Assembly (NCBI GenBank): GCA_007922305.1
Contig: ML677341.1
Span: 70,742,421 to 70,806,420, forward strand
Direction: 5' to 3'
DNA length: 64,000 bases
Source of the DNA: Dermatemys mawii
Taxonomy: Eukaryota; Chordata; Testudines; Dermatemydidae
Below, piece by piece: positions 37,235 through 47,467 of this stretch (position 1 is the first letter of the stretch; each line of letters begins with the position of its first letter). Position numbers and translations under genes: made by a program. Under the pieces are notes generated by a model. That model made no database searches and was not told the DNA's origin. It saw nothing but the letters and a program-made list of their open reading frames with translations.

Positions 37235-38988
37235 TGTCAACATTTTGTTTGGGAAATTCCAACATGTTTTGTTTGAAAGTTTCTGAACTGAACATTTTTA
37301 CCACTTGTTCAGGAATTTTTTTACTGCTTATTCCAATTCTGGATGAAAACAAACATCGATCTCTGAACTTATTTGGGGTGAAAATCCCATTTTTCTGTCC
37401 AGTTCTTTGAACCGGAGACACTGCTAGCTCCAGATTGTGTCCCAGAAGCTCTCCTGAATTTAAAAATCCAATTGTGTGTATGGGGTGAGGTGGGGAGTGT
37501 ATTTTCATTAGAACTAATGGGATATTTTGCATTTTTTAATTTTGACCTGAAAGGCCATAAAAAATATGAAATCCATGTGAAAATTCCTCCCTCCTTTTGT
37601 GCATTTGGCTTAAATTTCATGTATATGACCAAGGAATTGAATGGTGTCGTTTTCACAGCAGAAGTTGATTCCCATCAAATCCCAGTTATGCTTTTATTTA
37701 ACATAGTCTCTGTGGGATCTAGGCACAAACATCCTCCAATACCTTTGATGGCTCAAAATAATATTGGCTCTCACTAGATTTACATCTTCTAGAAATCATT
37801 CCATATTGGTAGCTGTGATTAGAGAATGTTGCCCTGTCCTCTGCCAAGAACGGAGCTGTTTCACAAGCTTCAGACATGCCATTCAAGAGCAGAGTGCCTG
37901 TCTTGAAGTTTGATTCTTCTCTTGGGCAATGGCCTTTGTTATTGATAATACAAGAATTCCCAATAATTATTTCTCGGTCACGGGGAAGCTGTGTGTTGAG
38001 AGAGCAGCATGTGCCAGTTAAGCTTGTCTAGTCATTTTCCCCAGCAAACAGTCATGCTTTTAGAAGGATGGATGACTTGTATTTCTCCTACAATACAGCT
38101 GCAGATACAATCTCATTACCGGTGTCTAAACTTCTTTTTAAACGAAATGGTGACCTGTGAAAGATTTTTTAAATTGTGCTTTGACCCTTTTCCTGCTCCT
38201 TTTTGTGGTGTGAAAGGAAGACCTGAAAAGGTGGGCATTCCTAAGCTTTATTTTCTTTTCCCCCTGCATTTTTTAAATATAGAAACATTAGGTATGTCAG
38301 CTCTAGTCTTCTCTGGCTTTGCCAGAGAAGCCGCTGTATGTATTCTCAAGTCTTGCCTTAATTGAAGAAATGAGATGTTGACTCTACCATCACAAAATCT
38401 GAATGCCAGCTGAGGTGTTGAAGGGGAGGGATCTTTAGCTAGATTGTTTATAACTTTGTTTTGGTTAACGTGTATGTAAATGCAATGACTAATTGACAAA
38501 GGTTTCTTTAATCAAAATGTTAATGTTGCTTGTTCTTTAGTAGCCCAGTTGTGTTCAGTAAACTAGACATGATATGAATTTCTAGTGCAGGAAGAAAAAT
38601 ATTGGAAGAATGAATTGAAAACATTTCTAGTCAATTCATCCTTCATGAAAAACCCAAAAGGGGGAACACCTGTTTTTCCCTTTAAGCATTTTATGATATG
38701 CTGTCAGTCCTTGATTCTCTATGCAGAAGTGATAAGCTGTAAATATTAAAATACATAAACCCGTTCGTTTCACTTAATCCCAAACTACACTCCTAAACTA
38801 GGATTGAAGTATCCAGTTACATTTCCACCACCAAAACCCTTCCTCTCTGGGCGCTTTTCTTTTGGGGATTGATGTGACCCAGGAATCCCTCAGTACCAAC
38901 TACCCAGGACATTGCAAAAATATCCTGATCCTGGTGTACGCATTCTCTTTCACCAAAGGATATCATGGGAGATCTTAAATAAAAGCGA

Positions 38989-39878
38989 GGATCACGGTGG
39001 TTTAGTGTCTGTACATATATTTCATGATATTATCTAAGGAGTTATATACGTATGCTGAAAATATGTTCCAAATGTCTGTATCAAGGGAGAGTTGACAAAC
39101 AGGTTTTCTGCCAGACAGTGTTTTTGCCAGACCCCTCTCTTGGTTGGCATGTAAATTAGGCATTGTAAGCCAACACAGCAGAAGCCTAACCAGGGGATGT
39201 GAAATCCACAAGGAAAAAGCAGGCACCAGGAAAGTAAGTGATGGGCGAGTCCCTGAGGACTGACAGTAAACCTTGGGAATATAAGATGATGACAAGGAGA
39301 CACCCCTTTATCTTGAACCTAGGAAATAATTGGACAGTACAATTACTGTAGTAAAAAACAGGATCTCAACCAGGCTTGGTTGAAATTCTACGAAGGACAT
39401 TTGGAGTGATATAAACTTTAGTGAGGAATTTTAATCTTTAGAAATAGTTTGTGTTTTCTATGTAACTCCTTTGTTCCCATTATCCTTTCTCATTATTCTC
39501 TTGAATTTTCAACTATTAATACTTATTGTTTTCACAATAAATATATCTCAGTGCTGTGGTGTTATCCAAGGAGCTGATGCTGAGTTGAATAATACAAGCT
39601 GGGGTGTGCACTGTTCCCTTGGGACAGCAGGCCTGGTATTTCTGTGAGTGTTCAGTGGATGGAGGAGTACTTCAGAGGGGCTTGGCAACTGGGGTGTGTC
39701 TATTGTGAACCTCCAAGCACAGTGTGGGCTAGCATTACCCAGAGGAGAGTGTGTAGGTAGCTAAAAGGCTGGTGGAGTCAGAGAGCTGACACCCAATTGA
39801 GCACCAGCAAGTCTCCTTGCTGGATGCTGGGGGGCGACAAGGTGGCTTACAGCCCTCGGTACCGTGAGAACCATCACA
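38989..39878 (+). mobile_element. Solo LTR of a retroelement (gypsy/ERV-like)
   Basis: The segment has the order of an LTR: a TATA-like aatataagatg (39278-39288), a poly(A) signal AATAAA (39536-39541) and an end at ccatcaca (39878). No internal gag or pol sequence flanks it. The left boundary is uncertain because the TG start seems mutated, and no target duplication was found. It lies about 380 bp past the stop codon of the minus-strand sushi gene, in opposite orientation. Confidence 0.6.
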
Positions 39879-40257
39879 GATGGGCATATAAACTTATCCA
39901 CAGATTAGGTGGTCAGAATGTCATGAAATGAAATGCCTACATTGCTCGGGCTGTATTGTAATGTGGAGCTGTTGACGCTTCAGCTGTTCACTTTCTCACT
40001 AAAACAATCAAGATCCGTATAGCACATGACCTTACATTTTAAACAAGCATGTCACAGCCTGGAAGCAGAAGAAAACAAGAGGGGGGTCAAATATACTTTC
40101 AACATGAAATGTCACTCTTTTCCATCTGTTTGCAATAGACCACTTGAAAATCCAGTCAAACTGATTCTATTATATGACTCTGCTTGCTGAGCTTGGGAGA
40201 CTTCCAAGGAATTGGTATTAATAAGGGTGATGGTTTAAAATTCTAAGTTGATTGCTA

Positions 40258-40498
40258 TCAATACAGGCTTAAGGGCTTATGTTCTTCATATCCTCTGTAG
40301 TAAGCCGTGGGTGCGTCCCTGTGGGAGTTGGCATGACAAGGCATAATAGCCAGGGAAATATCTCCTGGCTTCTGGGGCAAATGAATGTACATAGAAGAGG
40401 CAGATGGTCTTGCACCTGGCCGCAGAACCACTTGTGGGAAGATGTGGATTTCAGAGCATAGGCTTTGTATGGATGGCTGGTGTGAATTCTCCTGACTC
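40258..40498 (-). CDS. SUSD3-like sushi protein, exon 5 (cytoplasmic tail and stop)
   Basis: This is the last exon, from acceptor ttttgcctttaacag| at 40498 to TGA at 40260-40258. The first base completes the Arg codon split with exon 4, and the exon then encodes 79 residues (238-316). The tail is rich in Ser/Pro/His with tyrosines in SSMYIHLP and AYYRGYEEHKPLSLY, which could be phosphorylation or sorting motifs; this is inference. The phase fits exon 4 exactly. It is the least conserved part of such proteins, so I assign it by splicing logic, not by homology. Confidence 0.75.
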
Positions 40499-41237
40499 CT
40501 GTTAAAGGCAAAAGTGAGACGAGTGAGAACAAAAGGCGCTGCTAATAGGACATATACGTATGCTTCAACCCAACCAATCCTGCCCCATTCCATTAGAAAT
40601 ATCCAAGGATAGCAGAGAACTATCATTCTGTCCTGATGGCAGCATGTTGCAACCTTTCAAAAGGCAGCAGGCAAAAGTGCATTGAGTTTGCTGCATTGCT
40701 GAGCAAGCATTGAATAAGGAAGTGGGTAAGTATATTAACTGTTCCCCACTGCAAATGTGCCTTCCAGTGCTTAGGTGTAAGACAAAAGGAAAACTAGTTT
40801 TGGATTAGTCCCTAGTAAGTGTTACACTGCAAAATAACCACATCTGGTAAATCAGGAAAATTCCTAACCAGACGAGACCCAGTCTTGCAACAAAGGTTGC
40901 TACAAACCAGGACTGTGGTGTTTTAGCAGAACCCAGCACTGGATCAGCAGGGTCAGTTGCAGCTCGGCATTACAGCATAATAGCAGGCCTTATATCCCAC
41001 TCTGATTAAAAAAAAAAAAAAAAAAAAAAAAACGGAGACAAAAACTCAATATTATGTTCTGACCATGGCATGGATTGAAAAGCCCTTGGGGCATGTGTGC
41101 TGCAAAGGGGAAGTGATCTGGAATTAACACTTTCCCCAGTGAAGAAGCCAGTCTGTGACTTTAGGGGTCTTCCTACCAACATTGTTGGACGCAACCTCCA
41201 TGGGTGAGCTGTCCCTAAAGGGTAATTGCAACAGTAC
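40499..41237 (-). other. Intron 4 of the sushi gene
   Basis: A 739-bp intron containing an A25 run (41008-41032, plus strand), possibly the tail of an old retroposed insertion. Nothing else was recognised. Confidence 0.6.
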
Positions 41238-41423
41238 CTTTGGAATCCCTGGTTACTGCACCCTGCAAGTGCCCCAGGGTATACAGAACTATGGATGGCG
41301 GAGATGCGGTAATCAAGCCTGCGATGGTGCTTCAGTTTCCCAAAAACTCCTTGTTGCTTCTCCATTTCCTTGTTACTGGAATCAGCTTGTCTTGCACCCC
41401 GGCACGTCCTGCCATGCTGTTGC
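41238..41423 (-). CDS. SUSD3-like sushi protein, exon 4 (cytoplasmic)
   Basis: A 186-bp exon between acceptor cttttcactttttag| and donor CAAAG|gtactg on the minus strand. It enters with one base completing a Glu codon from exon 3 and leaves in phase 2. It encodes residues 176-236 of the tail: QQHGRTCRGARQADSSNKEM, then VFGKLKHHRRLDYRISAIHS and SVYPG. It is basic and open throughout. SUSD3 also has a basic Ser-rich tail after its membrane segment, but I see no close residue match there. Confidence 0.75.
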
Positions 41424-41510
41424 CTAAAAAGTGAAAAGAAACAATGAGACCACAAAGCAGAAAATGGGCTCAAGTTTTTGTGAGAATTAAAGTTGTAAGG
41501 ATTTTTCAGT

Positions 41511-41754
41511 AGGGCTGGCTGAGAACTGCAGAAAACAAACTGTAATCTGTTACTTGTATTTTTTCAGGACCATTTCATCAAAATGCTGGAAAACTTGGAT
41601 CCAACAGACTATAGGCTGACTTTGCTAAACATGAGATATTTTGCCAACAGAAACGTTGGCAATGTTGATTATTCACAGAAAACTACATTGGTTTTGATAG
41701 AACATTTCTTGACAGAAAACTCCATTTTCATTTGCAACATTTCAACCAGCTCTG
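41511..41754. mobile_element. A/T-rich MITE with agggctggctga ends
   Basis: The left end agggctggctgagaa is mirrored by tttcaaccagctct on the right. The body is low-complexity gaaa/tttc sequence like the element at 37022-37234. There is no coding capacity. Confidence 0.6.
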
Positions 41755-44508
41755 TTTCTGGCCGTTGGTCCCTTACCAGGTAAGGTAAGGAGCACTGCGT
41801 AGACATTGCATGTGCTCATCGGGGGGAAGGGGACTCCCTTCAGCTACTCTCAGTTCCTCCAGGCAGTCTGCAAGCTCAGGAATCTGGCTGTGAGGGAATG
41901 TAGCATCAAACCCTATTCCGGCTTCCACTGCAAAGTGAGACTGTGCAAGAAATGAATGGGTTAACTCTTGCTGTGGTCTCTCTTGCTCCCTATGGCTTTA
42001 TATTTATGTATAGGTCATTAAGGAGGTACTTTAACTCAAGTTTATTCTATTTAAACTCTTAAAGCACATTGGACAAAGTATCACAGTGATCAGTGTCCTA
42101 TCTCTGATAGTGAGCAGTACCAGATGCTTCAAAGCAAGCTTTAAAACAAACAAACAAACAAAAATCTCATTACACAATTATGGAATAACCTGCCTTCTAG
42201 GAAAAGTGTCCTGACCCTCACCACTCAGTGGTGGGCTTGTTCCTTGAAGCATGAGGTTTTAGATCTCTTTAAAAATATCCTCGCTAATGTAGCTGCAGAC
42301 GTTCCCATTGTGCGTGTTCACATCTGATCCTTTTTAATCATACTAAGCACTTGGCCGTAATACTATCCTGTAGCAGTGAATTCTGCAGGTTTAACTGCAT
42401 AACGTAAAAATGTGTTTCCAGTCACCAGTTCGGTTTATCCTCATTCGATATTTCTTGGAACGAGGAGCTGACCCTGTTCAAAAGGGTTCTAGTTACTTCT
42501 GGCTGTTTTTCCCTAGTCAACCAGAGCAAGGATTTGATTCATGAAGGTGGTGATTCCTGTTTACTTCAGGTTATCTGTGGTTTTCCACTGTATGAACGAA
42601 TCAAATTAGTTCAAGGAGAGTGTGCCAGATATTGGGCATACACTTGGTGCCTGGTTCCAGGTGTCCTAAGAGGCCTCCTGGATACATGTGGTGGTCTGAG
42701 CAGGAAAGTGGCTCCTTGCCATGAGCGATGATGCATTCTATTGTGAACTAGTCACTGGCTTGATGAAGCCATTCATCACCCTGTGTAGCTCTCTTGGGCA
42801 TGTTTTGGCAGTTGCTATAGAAGAAGGATTTCTTAAGCCCTTTGCATAGGTGTACAAAGTATGTGTATTTCTTTGCCTTAGATTATTTTTCTGGCATTTG
42901 TGCTTCACTTTTTCCTCTCTCAATCTGAGGCAAATCAACCGGGATTCATGTAGCAAAACTCTAGCTTTCCCTGCCTATCTGAAACCACTGGGAGATTTGA
43001 GTCTCTCTATACACTCCACTTTGTAGACTGCAGCAACTGTTTAACAGAAAACAGACACATTGCAGTTTAAAGGGGAAAGTGTTAATACTGTATCTAACTG
43101 CAGGGGGAATGTATGTAGGAAGAATGTGATTACACAGGCTGGAATTTGAGAACCAGTGTATCTAATCTCCTACTTTGCCATGTGATAAATGACCACAGGT
43201 ACTCAAGACCTCAGTGTTGCATCTCGTTGGAAAGAGAGCACTTCCATCAGGTCCCTGACCTGGTGCTGGGCGCTAGTGCAGTAGTGACTTGCTGCCTGGG
43301 AAGAGCATCATCTACTGAATCGTCAACCCTCATCCTAGCCACAATGTTTTGAACCTGTTTAGCTTTTGAGGTCTGCTTGGATTGCAGCCTATGCTGCAGT
43401 AAATTGTGGGAGTCTCTTGTTAAAATCCTGCCATCCAGCTGTATAATGGAACTTTGTATAATGGAATCCTGTTTTTGGATCACCCCTTTCCCAGCCCTGA
43501 TGGATTGCTGGGGTTCATAACCATTTTGGAAGAGCAATTCTTTGCCTTAAGAACAGACTGTTACGGTAACCATAGCTATTTTAAAAATCCTTCTTGGAGA
43601 AGGATACTTCTCCTCTCTTCACCCCAACCCTTGCCTGTGATTGCAGAAGTTGAGCACTGTGCTCTATCATCACTGAACTCAGTCTGTTTTTCACAAAGAA
43701 AATATAAATATTTCCAGCAAATGCATTTTGCGTGTTCAATACCCTAGTTGCGTTACCTCCTTCCTTAGTTAGGAGAGAACATTTTAAAGTGGGAAAACAG
43801 AGATTCCTCCAGTACCGTAGCTTTTTTTTCTTAGTACAACACTACTGCTGTGGCATAGGCTTTATCATGGGCTAAAGGTGATATATTTGCAAGAGTCCTT
43901 TGTTAAAATTCTAGCACTACTTCCCTCTTACTGGTGATACAGGTGTAGAGGGACTTCTGTATGATTTATTTTTTGCAAAACAGGATTTTTTAAAGTTTTT
44001 AATATAATACATTGACTGCACCTTGTCTATACTCAGTTCTCTTTGCCTGCAAAACATTTGTTAGAGCCAAATGAGAGAGATCTACAACTCCAATGTTATT
44101 TCAGTGGGAAATATGAACTCTACATTAACTGCAGCTGAGCGTATGGAACTGTGGTAACATTTGTGAATTTCAGATTGGTGGAGCCCTTTCGCCAGCAGGT
44201 GGCATTGCGAGATTATCAATTGGCTGAATAACAGCACTGGTGTGGCAGCTTGTTCTCTAGTTAGATGACTCGGTACATCTGCCGTGTGCAAGATAAGGTA
44301 GACTAGAGTGTGTTGCTGTAATAAAAAAGCAAAGGGTGACTTGAGCATCCCAAGCACCACTGATGAACTAGTGTTTATCAAGATGTTTCATGGTGATGAA
44401 ATTGGAATTTGATGAACATTTATCTTTTCAGAAACTTTAATTTAAGCATCCCCAGTAGCAGCAAACCTGCAGAGTAAAACTGCAGCAGTCTAAAGGAGAG
44501 CTTCCAGA

Positions 44509-44766
44509 GGCTATGTCTACAATGTAAGTGCTATAGCAGCACACCTGCAGCTACTCCAGTGTAGTGTAGGTGGTTCCTACATCGACCGAAGGGGTTTTTC
44601 TATCAATATAACTAATCCACCCCTCCGTTGATGGGATTTGCTGTCAACCTAGTTGCATCTATGCTGGGGGTTAGGTCGAGCTAAGTAGGGTGCTCAGAGC
44701 GCAAAGTTTTCCACAGCCCTGAGTGACGTGGCTACGTTGATCTAATTTTGAAATGTAGACCAGACC
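44509..44766. mobile_element. MITE with ggctatgtctaca ends
   Basis: The left end ggctatgtctacaatg and right end aatgtagaccagacc are inverted copies with a few changes, as in the element at 17874-18171. The body includes the related phrases taggtcgagctaagtag and acgttgatctaatttt. No convincing target duplication was seen. Confidence 0.7.
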
Positions 44767-45314
44767 TAAGTATGTGTGTGTGTCGGGAGGGAACCTGCAA
44801 ACTTATACATTCATCTCATCTCAGCTAAGAGCAGTTCAGCTTTCTCACCGACGGGCACAACTGGATTAGCTGCCTGCAGCCCCTAAGGTCCTGGGGCAAG
44901 TTTCTCTGCTGTACAGAAGTAAGGTGCTTAGAATGCTGGATTAATCATTCTGGAGCAGCAAAGCGGACCCATGTTTAATAGAGACTTCCACAGTGTATAG
45001 AGAAGGTCCAAAATGCCAGGTTTTTTGCCACATGTATAAAGCTAAATCACACTACATGCTGTACATTGATTTTTTCCCCCTGCAATCCATACATACTATA
45101 ACAGAAGTTAATGCACATTCTGGACGTTTTTCTGCCTTTCCAGAGGGAACTCTAATCCAGGAATCCTATAGCTAGGCACTGTGTGGACATTGCTGATGTT
45201 GCATTGATGTGACTTGGAGGAACAGTATCTGATATCTGCCCCCAGAGGGCCAATGAAGAGTATATTAAAGGATAGGGATAGTGCTGCCATCGTCATCCTT
45301 CTTAGTTGTAGTTT

Positions 45315-46035
45315 CCAAAGCCAGAAGGCACCTTTGTGATTATCTGCTCTGACCTCCTGAAGCTCCTGTGTAACACAGACCATGGACAGGAGCAGCAGAA
45401 GCGCCCTAATGGGTGGGCCCACTGCTGCTTAACTGTGGCCCGCCCCTGTCAATCCCCTTGTCCCGAGGCCCCAGTCCCTTGCTGCTGCTTCTCCCCCATT
45501 CCAGCACCACCGCTTGCTTCTCTCTGATAAATTGTTCCACTGTTATACTGATAAATTTACACCTTATTTCTAGTCTGAATTTCTGTCTTCAGGTTTCAGG
45601 CATTGGCTCATGTTCTACGTTTCTCTGCTAGTTGGAAGATTCCATTATTAAATATTTGTTCCCCATATAGATACTTAAGTTGTAATCACATCACCCCCTA
45701 CCTTTCTCTTTGTTAAGCTAAATAGATAGACTTAAGGAACTTAATCACTATAAAGCATGTTTTCTAAATCTAATCATTCTTGCAGCTCTTCTCAGACCCC
45801 TCTCCAATTTATCAACACCCTTCATCACTCGTGGGCATCTAACTGGGTGCAGTATTATTGCAGCCAGGGTCATACCTATGCCAAATGCTGAGGTAAAATA
45901 TCCTCTCTACTGCTAGTCAAGAGTCTTCCGTTCATGCATCCCAGGATTGCATTAGCTCTTTGACCTCAGCATCACACTGGGAGTTCATGTTCAGCTGATT
46001 ATCCATCACGAGCCCTAAATCTTTCAGTCTGAAAC
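45315..46035 (-). mobile_element. CR1 LINE fragment within intron 3
   Basis: The plus strand begins aaagccagaaggcacctttg and continues gattatctgctctgacctcc, the reverse complement of a CR1 3' end. It runs on through the reverse complement of CR1 coding sequence as far as the region reading ttcagctgattatccatcac. The copy is old, with no useful frame. Its right edge is about 90 bp from exon 3. Confidence 0.75.
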
Positions 46036-46122
46036 TAACCTGCCCTCATCCCTGGGAATGCGCTAGGAATTGGCAGCTATGGTAATATGATAGGATCCTG
46101 TCCAAAATCCAGAGGTACTTAC

Positions 46123-46279
46123 TCCTCCCTGGTGTCCAGCTGCTGTGCGCTGTGTCTCAGCAATCTGTCACGCCAGCAGCATGCAGCAAAGGAGACAGAC
46201 ATGGTGAGAATGATCACGCCGCTGATGAGAGAGGCTATGACTGCTACCCGGAACCCTTTGTCAAGGGGCTTTGGGATGG
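46123..46279 (-). CDS. SUSD3-like sushi protein, exon 3 (membrane span)
   Basis: A 157-bp exon from acceptor tttctctctccag| to donor GAGGA|gtaagta. It encodes residues 123-175, including GFRVAVIASLISGVIILTMS, a hydrophobic span at about 134-157 followed by CCWRDRLLR on the cytoplasmic side. The span is very like the one in SUSD3 ([20 protein letters not shown]), the strongest evidence for relationship. The Cys pair and basic residues after the span suggest palmitoylation and an inside-positive, type I orientation; these are inferences. Phases at both ends match the neighbouring exons. Confidence 0.85.
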
Positions 46280-47278
46280 CTGGAGAGAGAAACATGGAAC
46301 AAGCCTGTAAGGAGTTTGAGGCTGGCACAGCAGTAGCTCGGAGAGATTGAGGATAATCCCTTGGTGGAGTTAAGTAGCCCTCTCCCAGAGGTACCGAGAG
46401 CACTTTCTCTGGGGTGGCTGTCACATGGGAGGTGGCTCTCATTCATTATTTTCTGTTCTCTCCAGGGTCAGATCTCTGTGGCCTCTCACGATTACCAGCT
46501 GGCTCTAGCCCCTCGGCCAGCAGCTCTGTGTCTCCTGCTACTCTTCCATTGAGTGACTTTTCCAGTGGATGCAACCCCGTGCAGTCACTGAACCATCAAC
46601 CTCAAACCTTCCCTAGTGCAGTCTTCCTCTTTCCCACGCCCTCGTCCCCACTGCTACTTTATCACATCACTTTTTTACTGCTGCAAACTCTCTGCCTGCT
46701 GTGAGCGCTGAATTGTAATTGAGTGTGCAACTTTTCTGGGCCCTGGTGAGATTTGGCTGAGCCACTCTTCTGTGAAATGCGTCTTCCTGGGTCTCAGCAT
46801 CTGCTTACCTCTCCCTCCCTTCCTCCCTCCCTCCGCCCTCCTCCCTGATTAGTTCTAGGTAAACAACTCCGCACTTGGGAGTGGTGCCAACTGCTAATCT
46901 TGCAAAGTCAAGTCCTCTTGCTCTTGCCACCTAACTAGTGGAGCATGGGCAGTAGTGAGGTGGTGTTTTCTCATGGTGCTCCAATAATATCCCCCCCCCC
47001 TCATTCTCCTTAAAAACTGCAGGCTTCACCTCCAAGGGTGTTGAGACAGTTCAAATTCCATAGTATTGGGTTTTATTGAAACTCTTACTGCAACATCCAT
47101 TGAGTAGCCTTTGCAGTTCTCCTCTCCTCCAGGGATTTGAGATGGTGGAGAGACTTGTCCATGGAGAAGTGTACTGAGATTGCTTAAGTCTGGAGGAGTT
47201 CCAAGACATTAGTGTGAACAAGCTGTTAAGCCAGTGCTGGCTAAAGTCAAGTGACTGATTCATTCGCTATTGCCTTAC
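46280..47278 (-). other. Intron 2 of the sushi gene
   Basis: A 999-bp intron with a pyrimidine-rich tract (cctccctcc-type repeats) at about 46809-46848 and a C run near 46992-47000. Open frames at 46361-46704 are GC-rich by-products; no element was recognised. Confidence 0.6.
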
Positions 47279-47467
47279 CCTCACAGAGAGGTGCTGGGTG
47301 ACTCCAGTAAGAAGCGCTGTCTCGGAGGAGGCAGGCCAGCTTCTCGCTGCCCACCAGTTGATACCCCTCTCTGCACCAGTACACAATGACTGAGCCCAGG
47401 GAGAGGCCAGTGCCCTTCTCGATGTAATAGGATCCGTCAGAGGGAGGGAGAAGTGTCACACACTGAA
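47279..47467 (-). CDS. SUSD3-like sushi protein, exon 2 (sushi/CCP domain)
   Basis: A 189-bp exon, phase 1 at both ends, which is the usual unit for a sushi (CCP) domain. It runs from acceptor ttgtctctctcccag| to donor GAGG|gtaagg. The encoded domain has all four sushi cysteines, C62, C91, C105 and C121 (expected pairs 1-3 and 2-4), and the Trp (W114) near the last one. Recognisable pieces are GSVIVYWCREGYQLVGSEKL and SYWSHPAPLCE. Sushi domains bind proteins at the cell surface, in complement regulators and receptors; the ligand here is unknown. Confidence 0.88.

Larger units (their letters stand above)
30006..40257. other. Intergenic region between CNOT4 and the sushi-domain gene
   Basis: The two genes converge on this 10-kb region. 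It holds a CR1 LINE, a turtle-type SINE, a relic of another non-LTR retrotransposon, a MITE and an LTR, annotated separately. The rest (30006-32049, 33168-33938, 34056-35649, 36431-37021, 37235-38988) is unassigned A/T-rich sequence. No STRA8-like or other gene exon was recognised. The nearest canonical poly(A) signal for the minus-strand gene is at 38252-38247, about 2 kb past its stop. Confidence 0.6.
41424..46122 (-). other. Intron 3 of the sushi gene with MITEs and a CR1
   Basis: A 4.7-kb intron holding MITEs at 41511-41754 and 44509-44766, an (AAAC)n tract near 42143-42162 and a CR1 at 45315-46035, annotated separately. Remaining stretches show no gene. Confidence 0.6.

Noticed and set aside
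30006..40257. STRA8, a neighbour of CNOT4 in mammals
   Set aside because: No frame or exon resembling it was seen here or elsewhere in the window. It may lie beyond the right edge or be absent.
41155..41473. Plus-strand 90-codon frame and the full 155-codon minus-strand frame as a separate gene
   Set aside because: Only 41238-41423 on the minus strand has proper splice sites and phase. The rest is intron or antisense.
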